Part shown: positions 14,915 through 17,635 of the stretch, one piece after another
Position numbering within the stretch: position 1 is the first letter of the stretch
Layout of the letters: every line of letters begins with the position of its first letter
DNA from: Pseudomonadota bacterium
Lineage (GTDB): Bacteria > Pseudomonadota > Alphaproteobacteria > Rhizobiales > Devosiaceae
Length of the DNA: 17,635 nucleotides
Reading direction: 5' to 3'
Assembly (NCBI GenBank): GCA_023428425.1
Contig: JAEYYP010000036.1
Coordinates: 1 to 17,635, forward strand
Notes under the pieces: generated by a model
The model's input: only the letters and a program-made list of their open reading frames with translations
Told to the model about the DNA's origin: nothing
The model's database searches: none
Position numbers and translations under genes: made by a program

Positions 14915-15454
14915 ATCCGCAAGCTCGCCCTTGCTACCGCAGCCGTCGCGCTGACGGGTTCGGCCACCATGGCCGCCGACCTCTACATCCCCGAGACCCC
15001 GATGCCGATCGTTGAATCGGCTGGTGTCGGTTTCGAAGGCCTCTATGCCGGCGTGCAGCTGGGCGGTTACTTCGAAGATGGCGATGACACGCAGGTCATG
15101 ATCGGTGGCGTCGTCGGCTACAATTTCGCCGCTGCCCCGCTGCTGGCTGGCGTCGAACTGCAGGGCAACTACTACTTCGAGAACGACGACTTCGACGCGG
15201 CCGGTGAGATCCTCGCCCTCGCCAAGCTCGGCTTCGTCGTCACCGAGAACGTCGCCGTCTACGCCACCGGTGGTGTCGGCTACGTCTGGGAAGAGAACGA
15301 CGACTACGCCGAGTTCGCCCTCGGCGTCGGCGCCGAGTTCAAGGTTACCGACGACATGTCGATCCGTGGCGACATCCTCGGCATCGGCTACGACGATGGC
15401 GGCGACACCTTCGATGGCGCCCGCGCCACCGTCGGCCTGCTCTGGAGCTTCTGA
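14912..15454 (+). CDS. Small outer-membrane beta-barrel protein (Omp25-like/OMP_b-brl)
   Basis: A 180-residue precursor. The signal peptide MIRKLALATAAVALTGSATM ends with AMA-like cleavage before ADLYIPETP. The mature part of about 159 residues shows alternating strands (FEGLYAGVQLGGYF, VGYNFAAAPLLAGVELQGNY, VAVYATGGVGYVWEENDDY, FKVTDDMSIRGDILGIGY) and ends in ATVGLLWSF. That terminal Phe is the usual signal for outer-membrane assembly by the BAM complex. This matches the eight-stranded surface-antigen type of outer-membrane proteins common in Hyphomicrobiales. It is very acidic, with many Asp-Asp and Asp-Asn turns. A strong terminator follows within 25 bases, so the gene is probably a single abundant transcript. 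Its role, whether structural or pore-forming, cannot be told. Confidence 0.87.
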   Translation: MIRKLALATAAVALTGSATMAADLYIPETPMPIVESAGVGFEGLYAGVQLGGYFEDGDDTQVMIGGVVGYNFAAAPLLAGVELQGNYYFENDDFDAAGEILALAKLGFVVTENVAVYATGGVGYVWEENDDYAEFALGVGAEFKVTDDMSIRGDILGIGYDDGGDTFDGARATVGLLWSF

Positions 15455-15477
15455 TCCGTTCATCCGGATCGAACGTC

Positions 15478-15510
15478 GAGAGGCGCCCTTCGGGGCGCCT
15501 CTCTTCGTTT
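15478..15510 (+). terminator. Rho-independent terminator after the outer-membrane protein gene
   Basis: An 11-bp perfect stem, GAGAGGCGCCC / GGGCGCCTCTC, closes on a TTCG tetraloop (15489-15492), the most stable loop type. It is followed by TTCGTTT and lies 24 bases after the stop codon. Confidence 0.88.
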
Positions 15511-15576
15511 GGACTACCGCCGGCGCGACCACACCGCTAACATGACCGGCGAGTGGACCCTAAACGGCTGATTTTC

Positions 15577-16401
15577 ATGCGCATTGTCGATACGCACCTG
15601 CACCTCATCTATCAGGACCGGTTCGAGTACAAGTGGCTGGCGGGTGAGCCCAAGATCAACCGCGACTGGCCGGTTGAAGCCTACTGGGCCGAGGCGGAGC
15701 CTCTCGGCATCGAGGCAGCCCTCCACATGGAGGTCGACGTGAGCGAACCGCAGATCGTCGACGAGAGCCGTTTTGTGCTGGGGCTGGACCGGATCGTCGG
15801 CGCCATCGCCAATGCCCGTCCCGAGCACGCCGATTTCGAGCGCCAGCTCGAGGCGCTGGCTGCGCTAGGTGGCGTGAAGGGCATTCGGCGCCTTATACAG
15901 GGCCAGCCGGCCGAGATGAGCCAGACCGAGACCTTCCGCGCCAACCTGCGGTTGCTCCCGAAGTTCGACATGACCTTCGACATCTGCGCCAAAAGCCATG
16001 AATTGCAGATCGTCGAACCACTGGTCGCCGCCTGTCCCGAGGTGCAGTTCATCCTCGACCACTGCGGCAATCCCAAGATCGGCGCCGGCGAATGGGAGAG
16101 CTGGACGACCCGCATGGAGCTGATCGCGGCGATGCCGAACGTGGTGTGCAAGGTGTGTGGCATCCTCGCCAACGTCACCGAGGACTGGACGGTGGACCAG
16201 TTGCGCCCCTACGTCGAGTTCGTGATCGAGAAGTTCGGCTGGGACCGCGTCGTGTGGGGGAGCGACCATCCGGTGGTGACGCTGTTCGGCAGCCTCACCA
16301 GCTGGGTCAACGCCAGCCGCGAGATCGTCGCGCACGCAACTCAGGATGAGCAGGAGAAGCTGTTCTTCCGCAACGCCGAGCGGGTGTATCGGATCGGGTA
16401 G
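15577..16401 (+). CDS. Amidohydrolase-2 family TIM-barrel protein (COG3618-type sugar lactonase-like)
   Basis: A 274-residue protein opening MRIVDTHLHL, whose HxH pair (His7, His9) is the first metal-binding motif of the amidohydrolase superfamily. Later motifs are DICAK (135-139), FILDHCGNPK (159-168) with His162, and VVWGSDHPV (226-233) with the catalytic Asp230. Length and motif order fit COG3618, which includes L-fuconolactonase and related sugar-acid lactonases; other members are decarboxylases or of unknown function. The adjacent GH4 glycosidase and nearby dehydrogenases make a sugar-lactone substrate plausible. ATG 15577 was chosen because family members begin at the DTHLHL strand. A GTG at 15553 would add eight residues. 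Neither start has a good RBS. The gene converges on the GH4 gene 34 bases away. Confidence 0.82.
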   Translation: MRIVDTHLHLIYQDRFEYKWLAGEPKINRDWPVEAYWAEAEPLGIEAALHMEVDVSEPQIVDESRFVLGLDRIVGAIANARPEHADFERQLEALAALGGVKGIRRLIQGQPAEMSQTETFRANLRLLPKFDMTFDICAKSHELQIVEPLVAACPEVQFILDHCGNPKIGAGEWESWTTRMELIAAMPNVVCKVCGILANVTEDWTVDQLRPYVEFVIEKFGWDRVVWGSDHPVVTLFGSLTSWVNASREIVAHATQDEQEKLFFRNAERVYRIG

Positions 16402-16403
16402 GC

Positions 16404-16427
16404 GCGGGGCGACAGAGGCCGCCCCGC
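16404..16427. terminator. Possible bidirectional terminator between convergent genes
   Basis: An 8-bp GC stem, GCGGGGCG / CGCCCCGC, with an 8-base loop fills the 34-base gap between the lactonase and GH4 stop codons. It has no T tract on either side, so it is at best a weak intrinsic terminator. Its placement supports the call. Confidence 0.4.
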
Positions 16428-16435
16428 ATCCACTG

Positions 16436-17635
16436 TCACGCCACCTTCTGCTTCGGTGCAGGACGCGCCCATTCGGGGATCCAGGTACCGTGAGCGAGCA
16501 ACAGGTCGTCCACGAGGTTCCAGATTTGCCCGAGATCGAGCTCCGCGGCGGTGTGCGGGTCGAGCATGGCCGCGTGGTAGAGGTGCTCGCGGTTCTCGGT
16601 CATCAACGCCGCTACGGTCAGTTCCTGCACGTTGATATTGGTGCGCATCAGTGCCGTCAGCTGCGGTGGGAGCGTACCGATATAGGTCGGCTGAATTCCG
16701 GAGGCGTCAACGAGACATGGCACTTCCACCGCCGCATTATTCGGCAGCGAGGTGATGACGCCGTTGTTCCGCACGTTGCCGTAGATCACCCCCGGCTCGC
16801 CGGTCCAGACCGCGTTGACGATCTCCGACGCATATTCTTTTGAGGCCTTCACGCTGATCTTGTCGGCGTGCCGATACTTTTCCGAGGTCACTTTCCAGTC
16901 CTCGATCTGCTCGATGCAGCGCTTGGGGTATTCATCGAGCGGAATGCCGAACTCCTCGATCAGGTCGGGTCGCCCCTCCTTGATGAAGTAGGGCGTGTAT
17001 TCGGCGAAGTGCTCCGAGCTTTCCGTCACGAAATAGCCGAGCCGCGTCAGCATCTCGTAGCGCACCTTGTTCGGGCAGCGCGGGTTCCAGGTCGGCTTGG
17101 GTGCCCTGCCCTCGCGGTAGCCGCGCACCAGAGCGGGGTAGAGGTCGCGGTAGCTGCCGTCGGCCTGCCGATGCTCGAACTTCAGGTAGAAGGCCATGTG
17201 GTTGATGCCGGCGGCGCGATACCGGATCTCGTCGTAGGGAATGCCGAGATCGTGCGCGAGTTCATGCGCAGTGCCCTGCACTGAGTGGCAGAGTCCGACC
17301 TGCTTGATGGTGGGATACTTCTCGGCGATCGCCCAGGTGTTGATCGCCATCGGGTTGACGTATTGCAGCATGATCGCCTCGGGCGCCACCTGCAGCATGT
17401 CCTCGCAGATGCTCCACAAGTGCGGCACCGTGCGTAACCCGCGCATGATGCCGCCGACGCCCAGCGTGTCGGCGATCGTCTGGCGCAGGTTGTACTTTTT
17501 GGGCACCTCGAAATCGACCACCGTCGAAGGCTCGTAGCCGCCGATCTGGAAGCACACGACGACGAAGTTGGTGCCGTCGAGCGCCTCCCGCTGGTTCGAA
17601 TAGGTCTTCACCGTCGCCGGCACGCCGAGCGTGTT
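16436..17635 (-). CDS. GH4 family alpha-galactosidase/alpha-glucosidase (MelA-like), N-terminus cut off
   Basis: The last 399 residues are present; the frame stays open to the right edge (first codons read NTLGVPATVKTYSNQ), so the N-terminal NAD-binding glycine motif is missing. GH4 enzymes cleave alpha-glycosides in the cytoplasm by an unusual route, using NAD+ to oxidise C3 transiently with a Mn2+ ion. Visible signatures are ADTLGVGGIMRGLRT, QYVNPMAINTWA, VGLCHSVQGT with the metal-ligand Cys, and AAGINHMAFYLKFE with the metal-ligand His. The ending NLVDDLLLAHGTWIPEWA is also typical. The CHSV form of the metal motif is that of alpha-galactosidases such as MelA rather than 6-phospho-glycosidases. 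The GTG at 17623 is not the real start because strong family similarity continues past it. Partner transport genes would lie to the right of the window. Confidence 0.9.
   Translation of the reverse strand, partial: NTLGVPATVKTYSNQREALDGTNFVVVCFQIGGYEPSTVVDFEVPKKYNLRQTIADTLGVGGIMRGLRTVPHLWSICEDMLQVAPEAIMLQYVNPMAINTWAIAEKYPTIKQVGLCHSVQGTAHELAHDLGIPYDEIRYRAAGINHMAFYLKFEHRQADGSYRDLYPALVRGYREGRAPKPTWNPRCPNKVRYEMLTRLGYFVTESSEHFAEYTPYFIKEGRPDLIEEFGIPLDEYPKRCIEQIEDWKVTSEKYRHADKISVKASKEYASEIVNAVWTGEPGVIYGNVRNNGVITSLPNNAAVEVPCLVDASGIQPTYIGTLPPQLTALMRTNINVQELTVAALMTENREHLYHAAMLDPHTAAELDLGQIWNLVDDLLLAHGTWIPEWARPAPKQKVA

Overview
The window is GC-rich, densely coded Gram-negative DNA. Two features point to an alphaproteobacterium, most likely Hyphomicrobiales and perhaps Devosia-like: an alphaproteobacterial porin with the N-terminal cysteine pair of that family, and a membrane protein carrying the helix-hairpin-helix tail otherwise found on alphaproteobacterial NuoE. 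The genus is inferred from protein style only. I see no phage, transposon, CRISPR, tRNA or rRNA signal, so this looks like chromosomal DNA with housekeeping and carbohydrate genes.

Layout. At 1-134 is the 3' end of a soluble lytic transglycosylase. It is followed on the same strand by an alpha/beta-hydrolase-fold protein that appears to have lost its whole catalytic triad (186-1136). Facing it is a tight three-gene minus-strand operon (6124 to 1139): a very long OmpA-family envelope protein built of about seven BON-like repeats, a 37-residue membrane protein at 2678-2791, and a membrane-anchored Pro/Ala-rich protein ending in a NuoE-tail-type helix-hairpin-helix domain. Next on the minus strand are a porin with its own terminator (6312-7628), a 336-base leader region, and a TPR-sulfotransferase fusion (7965-9722). 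A short-chain dehydrogenase diverges from the latter (9815-10558).

The right half is sugar metabolism. A minus-strand operon encodes a GntR/UTRA regulator, a SIS-domain glucosamine-6-phosphate deaminase (NagB-II type) and NagA. Together the two enzymes convert N-acetylglucosamine-6-phosphate to fructose-6-phosphate. A near-consensus sigma-70 promoter precedes the regulator. A Gfo/Idh/MocA oxidoreductase is divergent from it, followed by a small outer-membrane beta-barrel protein with a strong terminator, a COG3618-type amidohydrolase/lactonase, and a GH4 alpha-galactosidase/alpha-glucosidase truncated by the right edge. No transporter or sugar kinase lies inside the window.

The most unusual locus is the OmpA/BON - 37-aa membrane protein - membrane-anchored HhH operon. 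Its architecture recalls the mycobacterial arfABC (OmpATb) operon, but with much larger first and third proteins. Two further proteins look like neo- or non-enzymes: a triad-less alpha/beta hydrolase, and a sulfotransferase whose PAPS loop has become a textbook Walker A motif.
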